The notes: generated by a model from the sequence alone, not told the origin. A DNA stretch of 54,167 nucleotides from Metasolibacillus sp. (GCF_025291715.1 NZ_JAMBIZ010000026.1:1-54167); one strand, 5' to 3'. Numbered from the stretch's first letter, positions 17,778-24,834 are shown. Program-made: numbers and translations.

Positions 17778-18088
17778 GGATAAACGGAGTAAATGTTGGT
17801 GTATTGCATACAGAGTTAAATTATAATGGCATTTATCCATACCCCGTTTTTAATTATGGGGATTATGGTGATTTTACTTTTGCGGATGATACAGATATGG
17901 ATTTAGTGCAACAAATCATCGATGCACACGATCCGACACCAATTTTACCAACACCAACTGCTGAGGAACGAATGACACAGTTAGAGCAAGAAAACAAATT
18001 ATTAAAAGCGCAAAATGCAGCACTAGTAGAACAAACGGAATTTCACGAGGAAGTATTGACAGAAATTATTCTGACGATTAACTCATGA
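17774..18088 (+). CDS. XkdW-like small tail protein with C-terminal coiled coil
   Basis: A 104-residue protein in the place of xkdW in PBSX-like prophages. The N-terminal half (INGVNVGVLHTELNYNGIYPY, YGDFTFADDTDMDLVQQII) looks like a small beta unit. A Pro/Thr linker (DPTPILPTPT) leads to a clear leucine-zipper-like coiled coil (ERMTQLEQENKLLKAQNAALVEQ). It overlaps the fibre gene by four bases and probably associates with it; that link is inference. Confidence 0.6.
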   Translation: MRINGVNVGVLHTELNYNGIYPYPVFNYGDYGDFTFADDTDMDLVQQIIDAHDPTPILPTPTAEERMTQLEQENKLLKAQNAALVEQTEFHEEVLTEIILTINS

Positions 18089-18141
18089 TGTTCCGTTTTT
18101 TATTACAAAAAATATTAATAAAACTAATAGGAGATGATTTT

Positions 18142-18294
18142 ATGATGGCATTATTACTAGCACAACGAGTTATTTTAATGAAATTGGAGTTTGAGGCAGT
18201 ACCAAGCACGCTAAAACCACAAGTGTATGAGCATTTAGCGGACAGCGGTGTCGAGTTTCTAGCTGGTGATTATCAGCCACCAACTACACCATAG
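18142..18294 (+). CDS. XkdX-like small phage protein
   Basis: A 50-residue protein, MMALLLAQRVILMKLEFEAVP..., with a hydrophobic N-terminal helix and a C-terminal GVEFL motif of the small proteins encoded after xkdW-like genes. I use ATG at 18142, seven bases after AGGAG; the frame could open at 18085, but no ribosome site is seen there. Its role is unknown. Confidence 0.6.
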   Translation: MMALLLAQRVILMKLEFEAVPSTLKPQVYEHLADSGVEFLAGDYQPPTTP

Positions 18295-18344
18295 TCCAAT
18301 TATGTGTAGTAAACAAATTAACAACTTAATATCAAATATTTATC

Positions 18345-18380
18345 AGCCTTCTACATTGGTATTGTGGGAGGCTATTTCAT
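18345..18380 (+). terminator. Terminator with repeat-derived stem
   Basis: AGCCTTCTACA pairs along its length with TGTGGGAGGCT (two G-U pairs, loop TTGGTAT), followed by ATTTCATTT. The arms are diverged versions of the prophage's 11-bp word facing each other, as in the terminators at 20327 and 23608. The T-run is weak. Confidence 0.6.
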
Positions 18381-18398
18381 TTGAAGGGCGGTGATAAA

Positions 18399-20108
18399 TT
18401 GTTTTATGTTACTAGTTTAGATAACTCGCAAGTTGAGCCTTTAATAAATATAGGTACAGATTTTAAAATGGAGCAGGACGTAGAAGGCACTTATACAGTG
18501 TCTTTTACTACATTTCCACATGACAATCCTGCTTATGATATTTTGCAGTCAGAGAGTGTCATAACTGTGGACGGCAACGATTTTAGAATTAAAGTATTTA
18601 ATGACAATGCGCATAGCAAAACAGTCACAGCGTTAAGTATTTTTTATGACCATTTAAAGACTTTTAAGCATGGCACATTTGAGGGTAGCCACACATTAAA
18701 TAATCATCTGAATTTTGCGTTAGGTGGTACAGGATGGACGTTTACAGTAGATGCAGCTATAGCAAACGTCACAAATTATATACGCTCATTTGGCAATGAT
18801 AATGTGGTTAGGTTAGTGCAAAAAATATGCAAGGCGCATGAGGTTGAGTTTGAAATTTTGCCAAATAAAAAACTGCATTTTGCTAAAGAAATTGGCGGCA
18901 ACAACGACTATCAATACCGTTATAAACACAATATATCATCAATTGTTTTACAAGAGGACACAACTAACTTGGCAACGTATATAAAAGGCTTTGGTAAGGA
19001 CGGCTTAACGGTCGAGTATACGTCCCCTAACTCATCAATTTTCGGAGTGAGGGAAGAAGAACCTGTAAAAGACGAACGTTTTACAGACGCTACAGCTTTA
19101 TTAAATTATATTAAAAGCAAGCTACAGGACGAGCCACAATTGGCAATCGAAACAACCATACCCGAATTAGTATCAAGGGCAAACGGCGAGCGTGTATGGC
19201 TGATTTATGAGCCGTTAGGTGTCGAGATGTCCACGCGCATATTAAAGCAAACAAAAGTTTTAATTGATGGCGAATTGATTACATCAAGCGTAGTATTTGG
19301 TAACTCTTTGCCCAAATCGTCAGAGGATATTTTGGCAGACCATGAAGAAAAAATCGGTGATACCAATGAATACATTGATGAAACAAAAGAAGAACTCAAT
19401 GAAAAAATAGAGGAAGCAGAAGGGGAATTTAGAAGCTCAATCACTCAAACAAATGAACGTATTACACTTGAAGTTGAGCAATTAAATACATCTATTGCTA
19501 CAGTTGATATTAAAGCAGATAACATAAATTTATCTGTAAACAATCGCATCACAAATGAAGTAGCTGCTATCAATGTGCGTGCAAATGCAATTGAATTATC
19601 AGTATCAAATTTAGAACAAAATACTAATGCAAGTATTAGTGTCATGCAGTCTAGTATTAATTTAAAAGTTGATAAAGGCGGAAGTATAACGGACATTAAC
19701 TTGACACCGGGTGTTGCTACAATCAATGCCGACAAAATCAATCTAAATGGCGCAGTCATGGTCAATGGCGATATCAGTGGTGCGACAAATATTAATGTAA
19801 ATCGTGATGTACTAATCGGTAATAATTTATACTTACGAGGCAGTGGTAATAGGGCGATTGTATTTGGACAGAATCAAATACAAGAGCTTGATGGCGGGGA
19901 GTTGTACATTGGTAGCAGAACCTCAATTGGTGCTTTCACTCGCTTTCATGGACAAGTCGATTTTTCAGCAGCATATACAGTGGGACTATCAGTTGACAAT
20001 GCTAATAGTGTTAATGGTTACACAATGTCTTATAGTACGAGTGGTGGTAAAAAATATATGACTTTTAGACAAAACGGAAGCTATTTAGGGCAAGTAGAAA
20101 TTAATTAA
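18399..20108 (+). CDS. Tail-associated hub/spike protein (Tal-like)
   Basis: About 569 residues, matching the phage minor structural/tail endopeptidase (Tal) family: an N-terminal hub domain beginning FYVTSLDNSQVEPL (about 1-330) with family-typical VEGTYTVSFTTFPHDNP and VQKICKAHEVEFEILPN. A coiled coil follows (330-420, EDILADHEEKIGDTNEYIDETKEELNEKIEEAEG), then a beta-solenoid/fibre end (INADKINLNGAVMVNGDISG and on to SVDNANSVNGYTMSY). No peptidase motif was found, so wall degradation is unproven. I prefer the TTG at 18399 behind AAGGGCGGTGATAAA over TTG at 18381. Confidence 0.82.
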   Translation: MFYVTSLDNSQVEPLINIGTDFKMEQDVEGTYTVSFTTFPHDNPAYDILQSESVITVDGNDFRIKVFNDNAHSKTVTALSIFYDHLKTFKHGTFEGSHTLNNHLNFALGGTGWTFTVDAAIANVTNYIRSFGNDNVVRLVQKICKAHEVEFEILPNKKLHFAKEIGGNNDYQYRYKHNISSIVLQEDTTNLATYIKGFGKDGLTVEYTSPNSSIFGVREEEPVKDERFTDATALLNYIKSKLQDEPQLAIETTIPELVSRANGERVWLIYEPLGVEMSTRILKQTKVLIDGELITSSVVFGNSLPKSSEDILADHEEKIGDTNEYIDETKEELNEKIEEAEGEFRSSITQTNERITLEVEQLNTSIATVDIKADNINLSVNNRITNEVAAINVRANAIELSVSNLEQNTNASISVMQSSINLKVDKGGSITDINLTPGVATINADKINLNGAVMVNGDISGATNINVNRDVLIGNNLYLRGSGNRAIVFGQNQIQELDGGELYIGSRTSIGAFTRFHGQVDFSAAYTVGLSVDNANSVNGYTMSYSTSGGKKYMTFRQNGSYLGQVEIN

Positions 20109-20124
20109 AAGGAGCATGAGAAAC

Positions 20125-20313
20125 GTGGATTATCAAGTACAGCTAAACAATGGGCAGGTAATTAATTTAACAAATGCAGAGTTTGACGCTGATGTTTTTA
20201 CAGCGACATTAAATAATCAAAGTATAACTTTTGTCAATATTGGCGGAGCAATCATCAACAAGCATATTATTGTTAGTGTGCTGCCAACAACAGCAACGCA
20301 GTCAAATGACTAG
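20125..20313 (+). CDS. Small phage protein between Tal and holin, unknown
   Basis: A 62-65-residue beta-rich protein (VDYQVQLNNGQVINLTNAE, then NQSITFVNIGGAIINKHIIVSV). AAGGAG at 20109-20114 is too close to the ATG at 20116, so GTG at 20125 is the better start. It is followed by a terminator that closes the structural operon. No family recognised. Confidence 0.55.
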   Translation: MDYQVQLNNGQVINLTNAEFDADVFTATLNNQSITFVNIGGAIINKHIIVSVLPTTATQSND

Positions 20314-20326
20314 CGTTATTTTTATT

Positions 20327-20362
20327 GCCTTCCACAACTATTCTGTGGAGGGCTTTTATTAT
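20327..20362 (+). terminator. Terminator built from two facing 11-bp repeat copies
   Basis: GCCTTCCACAA at 20327 and CTGTGGAGGGC at 20343 form a stem with a small loop, followed by TTTTATTATT. The right arm is an exact copy of the prophage's repeated word and the left arm is a close inverted copy. It separates the structural from the lysis genes. Confidence 0.8.
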
Positions 20363-20390
20363 TAAAAATACAAATTGAAGGGTGAGGTTT

Positions 20391-20783
20391 ATGGATATGA
20401 TTGAGTATTTGCAACGTTTTTTGGAATCTGATGATACAAAACTAATCTATATTTTAGCGCTTATTTTAAGTGCAAATTTAATAGATTTTACAATTGGCTG
20501 GCTTAATGCCAAGTTTAATAAAAAAGTAGATTTTAGCAGCGCTAAAGCGATATTCGGAATTGCTCGCAAGCTTATTTTATTTATCGTACTTGTATATGCA
20601 ATTCCAGTGGCTTTATTAATGCCTGAGCCGTTGGGGATTAGTGCATTATATGTGTTATACATCGGTTACTTATTAAGTGAGATTAATTCGATTTTAAATC
20701 ATTTCAAGTTAGCTGATGACGATAAAAGCATGGACCCATTTATTGAGTTTTTCAAAGGTTTAATGCGTAAGGGGGATAAATAA
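20391..20783 (+). CDS. Phage holin
   Basis: A 130-residue membrane protein with three or so transmembrane segments: residues about 15-37 (IYILALILSANLIDFTIGWL), 52-75 (AKAIFGIARKLILFIVLVY) and 80-105. It ends in a charged tail (DDDKSMDPF, MRKGDK), like toxin-secretion/phage-lysis holins of the phi LC3/Cp-1 type. It forms the membrane lesion that lets the amidase reach the wall. ATG at 20391 follows GAAGGGTGAGG. Its stop overlaps the amidase ATG (TAATG), a classic holin-endolysin pair. Confidence 0.85.
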   Translation: MDMIEYLQRFLESDDTKLIYILALILSANLIDFTIGWLNAKFNKKVDFSSAKAIFGIARKLILFIVLVYAIPVALLMPEPLGISALYVLYIGYLLSEINSILNHFKLADDDKSMDPFIEFFKGLMRKGDK

Positions 20784-21532
20784 TGATTACAATTTCACCT
20801 GGTCACTGGACAGTCGGAACAGGCGCAAGGGACATTATAGACGAGGTAACAGAGGCTCGTAAAGTCGCGAAGCGTGTAGTAGCTATATTGCGTGAGGGCG
20901 GTGTGCAAGCTAATTACATTGAGGATAATGTTTCAAAAAATCAACAGCAAAATTTAACGTATCTAGTTAATGAGCATAAAAAAACTTCTCGCAAGCTCGA
21001 TGTGAGTGTGCATTTTAACGCATCTACTGGACGTCAACAGCGAGCAATCGGCACAGAGGTGTTATACAAAGGTGGAGCGTTAAAAGCCCTGTCAAGCAAG
21101 CTTAGCGGCGTCATGGCTAATGCTATGGACGTTCCCAATCGCGGTGCTAAATATCGTGATAATCTTTATTTTTTAAATAGCCTTCCACAGTCCATTTTAT
21201 TGGAAGTTTGTTTTGTGAATAGCGTAAGCGATGTAGTTGGATATAACGAACATTTTGAAGCGTTATGCCAAGCAATTGCAACGGAATTAGCATTACATGT
21301 TGGTGTAAAATTAAATGAAAAGAAGGTGCGTACAATGGAATTTAGTAGTCCAGCATTAAAAAATGAAACAGAAACTACACTAGCAAGCGCAGCACGCAGG
21401 AAGATGATTGTTGAAGCCGCTATTGAAGCAGGAGCAAATAAAGAAGTGTGGATGGCAAAACTAGAAAATAAAACAATTACAAATGATGATTTATTAGGTT
21501 TAGCAGCTAAAGCGATTGTTGACAGTAAATAA
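20783..21532 (+). CDS. Endolysin: N-acetylmuramoyl-L-alanine amidase (Amidase_3)
   Basis: The 249-residue lytic enzyme cuts the bond between MurNAc and L-Ala. The catalytic domain (1-175) has the zinc ligands of the amidase_3 family: H8 in SPGHW, the glutamate in DEVTEA (E21 or E24) and H77 in SVHFNA, plus the catalytic E141 in LLEVCFV. A short linker (KLNEKKVRT) leads to a C-terminal helical domain (185-249) that is presumably wall-binding. An in-frame ATG at codon 185 has its own ribosome site (see 21321), so the binding domain may also be made alone. There is no signal peptide, consistent with holin-dependent release. Confidence 0.9.
   Translation: MITISPGHWTVGTGARDIIDEVTEARKVAKRVVAILREGGVQANYIEDNVSKNQQQNLTYLVNEHKKTSRKLDVSVHFNASTGRQQRAIGTEVLYKGGALKALSSKLSGVMANAMDVPNRGAKYRDNLYFLNSLPQSILLEVCFVNSVSDVVGYNEHFEALCQAIATELALHVGVKLNEKKVRTMEFSSPALKNETETTLASAARRKMIVEAAIEAGANKEVWMAKLENKTITNDDLLGLAAKAIVDSK
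21321..21337 (+). promoter_or_regulatory. Internal ribosome site and start in the endolysin gene
   Basis: AGAAGGTG at 21321-21328 lies six bases before an in-frame ATG at 21335, exactly at the domain boundary. Translation from here would yield a 65-residue C-terminal domain beginning MEFSSPALK. Known precedents (clostridial CD27L/CTP1L, enterococcal Lys170) make such a domain to assemble with the full enzyme. Confidence 0.5.
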
Positions 21533-21539
21533 ATTTAAA

Positions 21540-21578
21540 CCCGCCTTTCCGTTGTGGAGGGCGGGGTTATTTGTTTTT
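21540..21578 (+). terminator. Terminator after the lysis genes
   Basis: CCCGCCTTTCC pairs with GGAGGGCGGG around GTTGT and is followed by TTATTTGTTTTTT. The right arm includes the repeated word (TTGTGGAGGGC at 21552). It lies between convergent genes and may serve both strands. Confidence 0.8.
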
Positions 21579-21595
21579 TAAGTCTATTTATTAAA

Positions 21596-21802
21596 TCAAT
21601 TTTTCGATATTTGTTCCATAAACTCTGTAGATAGTATCCACGTTTTAGAGGATAAACGAATAAGACCTTCTGAAACCCAACCGTCGATTTTCTCTTGACC
21701 AACAACAGAAGGCTTGAATTTATTTTTTAATGTTTGTGGATTTATATTATACCGTTCGGCAGCTTCAACAATCGTCATAAAATCATTTATTGTCTTTGTC
21801 AT
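21596..21802 (-). CDS. Small helix-turn-helix DNA-binding protein
   Basis: A 68-residue protein with a helix-turn-helix of the excisionase/MerR-like or antitoxin-like kind near residues 8-33 (MTIVEAAERYNINPQTLKNKF), then a VSEGLIRLSSKTWILS segment. It overlaps the upstream homing-repeat gene by four bases, so it is the last gene of a three-gene reverse-strand operon. It could autoregulate that operon through the twin palindromes at 23447 and 23469; that is inference. Confidence 0.65.
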   Translation of the reverse strand: MTKTINDFMTIVEAAERYNINPQTLKNKFKPSVVGQEKIDGWVSEGLIRLSSKTWILSTEFMEQISKN

Positions 21803-22932
21803 TTTGCTTTTCCTCCATTTTTTTCATGAATTTCATTCCAAACATCTTCCATATTAGTTTTATTAAACTTGCGGAAAATTGTTGTAACAGGATACTCGCT
21901 AAGGTTTTCTAATTCTTTATATGTCACTTTTCCAAATTTCTTATAAATACGTTTTAACTCCTCTTCGACTTCCTTTTTTGTTATTAAAGACAGTCGCGTT
22001 TTTTTGATTTTTGGAACATTTGCCAAATCTCTCAAACGATTCATCGTACCAAAGCGTACTATGAAAACATCGGAATTATAAATATCTGATGAATGGTCTA
22101 AGTCGTCAGTTGTTGGAATACGCCCGATTTTTTTATAAAAATCATGATAAAGTTCCAGCAATTCTTCGTTATTATGAACCACCGTAGTAGGTGTGAGAAA
22201 CGGTGGATCTATATTTAATTCTTTACACATATTTGTGTAATTTTTAAAATATTTTTTGCAACAAGAATAAAAAAAGGAATGGTTTTTGATTAAATAAGTC
22301 GAAGATGGTATAGTTTCTAATTTGTTTATTTCTGTTAGAAACCATTCGACAAAATCTTCTTTAGAAAGATATTTCTTATTTGCTTTCAGGTTAAGTGATT
22401 CTAATAATTCAGACCAATTACACCTGAACCGTGATAGTATATAGCGCGAAGCTGGAAATCCTTTTTTTCTTTTTTTATCAAATGTACGTAAATGATTGGA
22501 CTTAATTCGATTTAGTTCTTTCGAAATTTCGTCTAAAAAGGCTTCATCATCCATTTTTAGATACTGTTTATCAACCAAACGTATTTGATTTACACTGTAT
22601 CCTAAAGATTCCGCATATTTCAGGTACGAAAACCCAAAGTAAGACTTGAAATTCTCGTAAGAAAAAAGTGTATTGTCACTTAATATTTCTTGTCTTGTAA
22701 ATGGACGACCATTAAGTGCAATTTGTTCATCTATCAATTTAATAATTTCTTCTTTTGTCCAATTTTTGCGGGTGGGTTTAAACCCCGCGAGTTCAATAGC
22801 ATTATTCCAAGAACCAAACCGCTTTGAAATTGCTTGGTTCTCTCTGATGTCCCTTTTTCTTGGGATTTTCCCATAAATTCTGTGGTATTCTCTTATTTTA
22901 TTCAATAAATCCTCGTTAGTATATTTGTACAT
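21799..22932 (-). CDS. Protein of six homing-endonuclease-associated DNA-binding repeats
   Basis: About 378 residues consisting of roughly six units of 55-60 residues. Each has the pattern of the homing-endonuclease-associated repeat, clearest in the first (TNEDLLNKIREYHRIYGKIPRKRD...FGSWNNAIELAGF), the second (WTKEEIIKLIDEQ...GRPFTRQE) and the fifth (NEELLELYHDFYKKIGRIPTTDDL). Such repeats bind DNA in HNH or LAGLIDADG homing nucleases. No HNH, GIY-YIG or LAGLIDADG catalytic motif is visible. The start is ATG at 22932 behind AGGTGA, not the longer frame to 23109, which would overlap the upstream gene. Strand, AT-richness and position mark it as prophage cargo. Confidence 0.7.
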   Translation of the reverse strand: MYKYTNEDLLNKIREYHRIYGKIPRKRDIRENQAISKRFGSWNNAIELAGFKPTRKNWTKEEIIKLIDEQIALNGRPFTRQEILSDNTLFSYENFKSYFGFSYLKYAESLGYSVNQIRLVDKQYLKMDDEAFLDEISKELNRIKSNHLRTFDKKRKKGFPASRYILSRFRCNWSELLESLNLKANKKYLSKEDFVEWFLTEINKLETIPSSTYLIKNHSFFYSCCKKYFKNYTNMCKELNIDPPFLTPTTVVHNNEELLELYHDFYKKIGRIPTTDDLDHSSDIYNSDVFIVRFGTMNRLRDLANVPKIKKTRLSLITKKEVEEELKRIYKKFGKVTYKELENLSEYPVTTIFRKFNKTNMEDVWNEIHEKNGGKAK

Positions 22933-22945
22933 ATATTTCACCTGC

Positions 22946-23407
22946 CTATATCTGTGTTGGTAAGTGTTTTTGTATAATAGAGAATATTTCTTCTGCATTT
23001 TCCTTGATATATTCTTTTCCGAATGACGCTTCTGTTTGCATATCATCTTCCCATCGTTGTTCAATTTCTCTCCATTTGACATAAAGTTCCTTCGCGTCAA
23101 ATTGAACAATAGTTTTGTGGCAAATAGCTAAATCTTCTCCATTCATTCCTGAACTATTCAACATTTCGCCTTCGAAAATAGTTACTTGTATATTGCAACG
23201 TTCGATATCATTTACGTTAAGTGACGCATAATTAATCCAATAATCATATAAATCAGCCATCGCCTCTAGTCTATATAATTCTTTAAGAGAGTAACAACTA
23301 ACACCCTCTTCCCAAAAACCTTCTTCTGCAACCCCTTGAATACTAGAACGGTGGTCAGCACCTCTCCAATGCCCATCCATATCCAATCTTATAAATAATT
23401 CTTGCAT
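22946..23407 (-). CDS. Unknown acidic protein, first gene of the cargo operon
   Basis: A 153-residue acidic protein, MQELFIRLDMDGHWRGADHRSS..., with no recognised motif. It has mixed strands at the N-terminus and a long charged helical C-terminus (LYVKWREIEQRWEDDM, KEYIKENAEEIFSIIQKHL). It is cytoplasmic by composition. GGAGGAAATTATT precedes the ATG, and a near-consensus promoter with two palindromic operators lies upstream. It is co-transcribed with the homing-repeat and helix-turn-helix genes. An immunity or host-modifying role would fit a regulated cargo operon but is not shown. Confidence 0.65.
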   Translation of the reverse strand: MQELFIRLDMDGHWRGADHRSSIQGVAEEGFWEEGVSCYSLKELYRLEAMADLYDYWINYASLNVNDIERCNIQVTIFEGEMLNSSGMNGEDLAICHKTIVQFDAKELYVKWREIEQRWEDDMQTEASFGKEYIKENAEEIFSIIQKHLPTQI

Positions 23408-23439
23408 AAATAATTTCCTCCTGTCACCCTTTGTTAATT

Positions 23440-23484
23440 CTATTATAACCTATATAGGTTAATTTGTAAACCTTTTTAGGTTAA
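23440..23484 (-). promoter_or_regulatory. Promoter with two palindromic operators
   Basis: On the reverse strand, -35 TTTACA (23465-23470), a 17-base spacer and a perfect -10 TATAAT (23442-23447). Two palindromes of the form AACCTnnnnAGGTT overlap it, at 23447-23460 (AACCTATATAGGTT, a perfect palindrome) and 23469-23482. Their centres are 22 bases apart, two helical turns, so a repressor could bind both on one face and block the polymerase. Confidence 0.8.
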
Positions 23485-23574
23485 TATTTTTAAATTAAAA
23501 TTATATATGTTGAATAACCTGTGAATACATAAATTACCTGTCATTAAATAAGAGTGTTCGTTCTGTGATTAAAA

Positions 23575-23631
23575 TAAAAAAGCCACTCATTGAGTGACCT
23601 TTGGTGTGCCTTCCACAGACTATTGTGGGGG
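23575..23631 (-). terminator. Tandem hairpins ending the lipoprotein gene
   Basis: Reading the reverse strand, GCCCCCACA/TGTGGAAGGC forms a first hairpin from facing repeat copies (23608 and 23623). A second stem GTCACTCA/TGAGTGGC is followed by TTTTTTATTTT, a standard terminator. Confidence 0.75.
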
Positions 23632-24201
23632 CTACTCTGTATATAAATTGCTTTCTAATTCTTTAAAAGCCGCTACAGCTTTTTGTACAAATTCATCTGA
23701 CCATTGAATTTTCTCATTCATTTCATTTAACTTCGCTGAGCTATTTGTTTCTAAAACTTCCATAGCAATTTTGGCAGCTTCTTGACGGTTTACAGAAGCA
23801 TAACTTAAATTTTCAGCAACCTCTTTGGCTAACTTTTTATTTTCTTTACTTAATTGTTTTACTGGAACATCATCATCCATACTCATTTCACGGTAAATGT
23901 CATGTACTTTTTGTATTTGAGTATATGCATCTTGTGTAGATATATCATTTTTCTCTGCACGGTCCATTACAATAACCCAAATATTATTCCAAGTAGAATC
24001 GAATTTTTTTACGTATTCATCAATGAAAATCTTTGTTTCGGCTTCATAATAAGTCAATTCTTTATTTTCTTTTGGTTTCTCTTCCTTTGCTACTTCCTCA
24101 ACTTCTTCCTTGTCCTCTACAGATTTTTGTACCTCTTCCTGATCATCGCCACAAGCGCCTAATAATAAAGCTAACGAGCTAATTAAAAATAATTTTTTCA
24201 T
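23632..24201 (-). CDS. Prophage-encoded lipoprotein, possible exclusion factor
   Basis: A 189-residue lipoprotein: MKKLF, a hydrophobic run and lipobox LLGAC with the lipidated cysteine at about residue 17. An acidic, low-complexity linker follows (EEVQKSVEDKEEVEEVAKEEKPKENKE split by no domain) and then a mostly helical domain of about 140 residues with no recognised fold. I use ATG at 24201, behind AAAGGAG, rather than TTG at 24210. It sits as a separate unit with its own terminator in the cargo region. Lipoproteins in this position (for example Ltp of phage TP-J34) can block DNA entry of other phages; that role here is a hypothesis. Confidence 0.7.
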   Translation of the reverse strand: MKKLFLISSLALLLGACGDDQEEVQKSVEDKEEVEEVAKEEKPKENKELTYYEAETKIFIDEYVKKFDSTWNNIWVIVMDRAEKNDISTQDAYTQIQKVHDIYREMSMDDDVPVKQLSKENKKLAKEVAENLSYASVNRQEAAKIAMEVLETNSSAKLNEMNEKIQWSDEFVQKAVAAFKELESNLYTE

Positions 24202-24219
24202 TATATGCAACTCCTTTCA

Positions 24220-24237
24220 ATTACCATTTTAGGTAAT
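24220..24237 (-). promoter_or_regulatory. Inverted repeat in the lipoprotein leader
   Basis: ATTACC-6-GGTAAT, a perfect 6-6-6 inverted repeat directly upstream of the lipoprotein ribosome site. It could be an operator or a small RNA hairpin masking initiation. No regulator is assigned. Confidence 0.35.
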
Positions 24238-24260
24238 ACATAAAGAAAAGTACATAACAA

Positions 24261-24293
24261 AAAACAGACAACTTTAAATTAGTTATCTGTTTT
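24261..24293 (-). terminator. Terminator overlapping the end of the XRE gene
   Basis: On the reverse strand AAACAGATAACT pairs with AGTTGTCTGTTT and T6 follows. The left arm is within the last codons of the upstream gene. Confidence 0.7.
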
Positions 24294-24501
24294 TTACATG
24301 ACCATTATCTTTTGCTATGAAATTAATTTCTAATTTAACTCCTAGCTCCTCTGTAATTTTCTCCAAGTCAGCAACGCTATAAGTTCCGTTTTTCATTTTC
24401 AAAGACAAATTAGATTGTGACATACCGATTTTTTCGGCAAGCTGTGTAGCTGTCATGTTTCTATCTACAAGTAATTTTTTTATTTCTTTTGTTAAATCCA
24501 T
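24283..24501 (-). CDS. XRE/Cro-type repressor
   Basis: A 72-residue single-domain helix-turn-helix protein. MTATQLAEKIGMSQSNLSLKMKN carries the classic Xre/Cro turn near residues 18-42, followed by YSVADLEKITEELGVKLEINFI. It has no CI-type C-terminal domain. I use ATG at 24501, nine bases from AAGGAG; the ATG at 24510 abuts the ribosome site. It is transcribed away from the small gene at 24627, with a palindrome-rich region between them, as expected for a local two-way switch rather than the main phage repressor. Confidence 0.8.
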   Translation of the reverse strand: MDLTKEIKKLLVDRNMTATQLAEKIGMSQSNLSLKMKNGTYSVADLEKITEELGVKLEINFIAKDNGHVKNR

Positions 24502-24549
24502 TTTTATCATCTCCTTAAATAGATAGTAATATAAATTATTAATTTAATC

Positions 24550-24609
24550 AATAATTTATTTGACAAATTAATTAAATAGATATATTATTTGTTTAACAAA
24601 TAAATTATT
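24550..24609 (+). promoter_or_regulatory. Rightward promoter inside a 13-bp inverted repeat
   Basis: TTGACA (24560-24565), a 17-base spacer and TATTAT (24583-24588) form a strong promoter. AATAATTTATTTG (24550-24562) and its exact reverse complement CAAATAAATTATT (24597-24609) flank it, overlapping both the -35 and the start region. This is a likely operator for the divergent XRE protein. Confidence 0.7.
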
Positions 24610-24626
24610 AAAGGGAGCTGGAAAAT

Positions 24627-24797
24627 ATGAAACGTTCAGAAAAAATTGCAAAGTTACAGCGTATTGTTGATAAATATACAGCGCAATTGGAATCAAAAGA
24701 AAATGGTCGTTTCGGTCGTACTGTACGATTGTTGGGACTGACACTAGCAATAGCGGATTTACAAATGGAATTGTTCGCATACGGTGAGGATGAATAA
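24627..24797 (+). CDS. Small basic helical protein, unknown
   Basis: A 56-residue frame, MKRSEKIAKLQRIVDKY..., with AAGGGAG nine bases before the ATG. It is amphipathic and helical throughout with an acidic end (YGEDE). It is the first gene from the promoter at 24560, with the winged-helix gene 37 bases downstream. Function unknown; a partner of the next protein is possible. Confidence 0.6.
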   Translation: MKRSEKIAKLQRIVDKYTAQLESKENGRFGRTVRLLGLTLAIADLQMELFAYGEDE

Positions 24798-24834
24798 ATA
24801 ATTATTTTTAATGTAGGAAAGTGAGGTGAGAACA

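Noticed and set aside
22933-23109. Upstream extension of the homing-repeat protein
   Set aside because: It would overlap the upstream gene by 164 bases, while ATG at 22932 has a good ribosome site.
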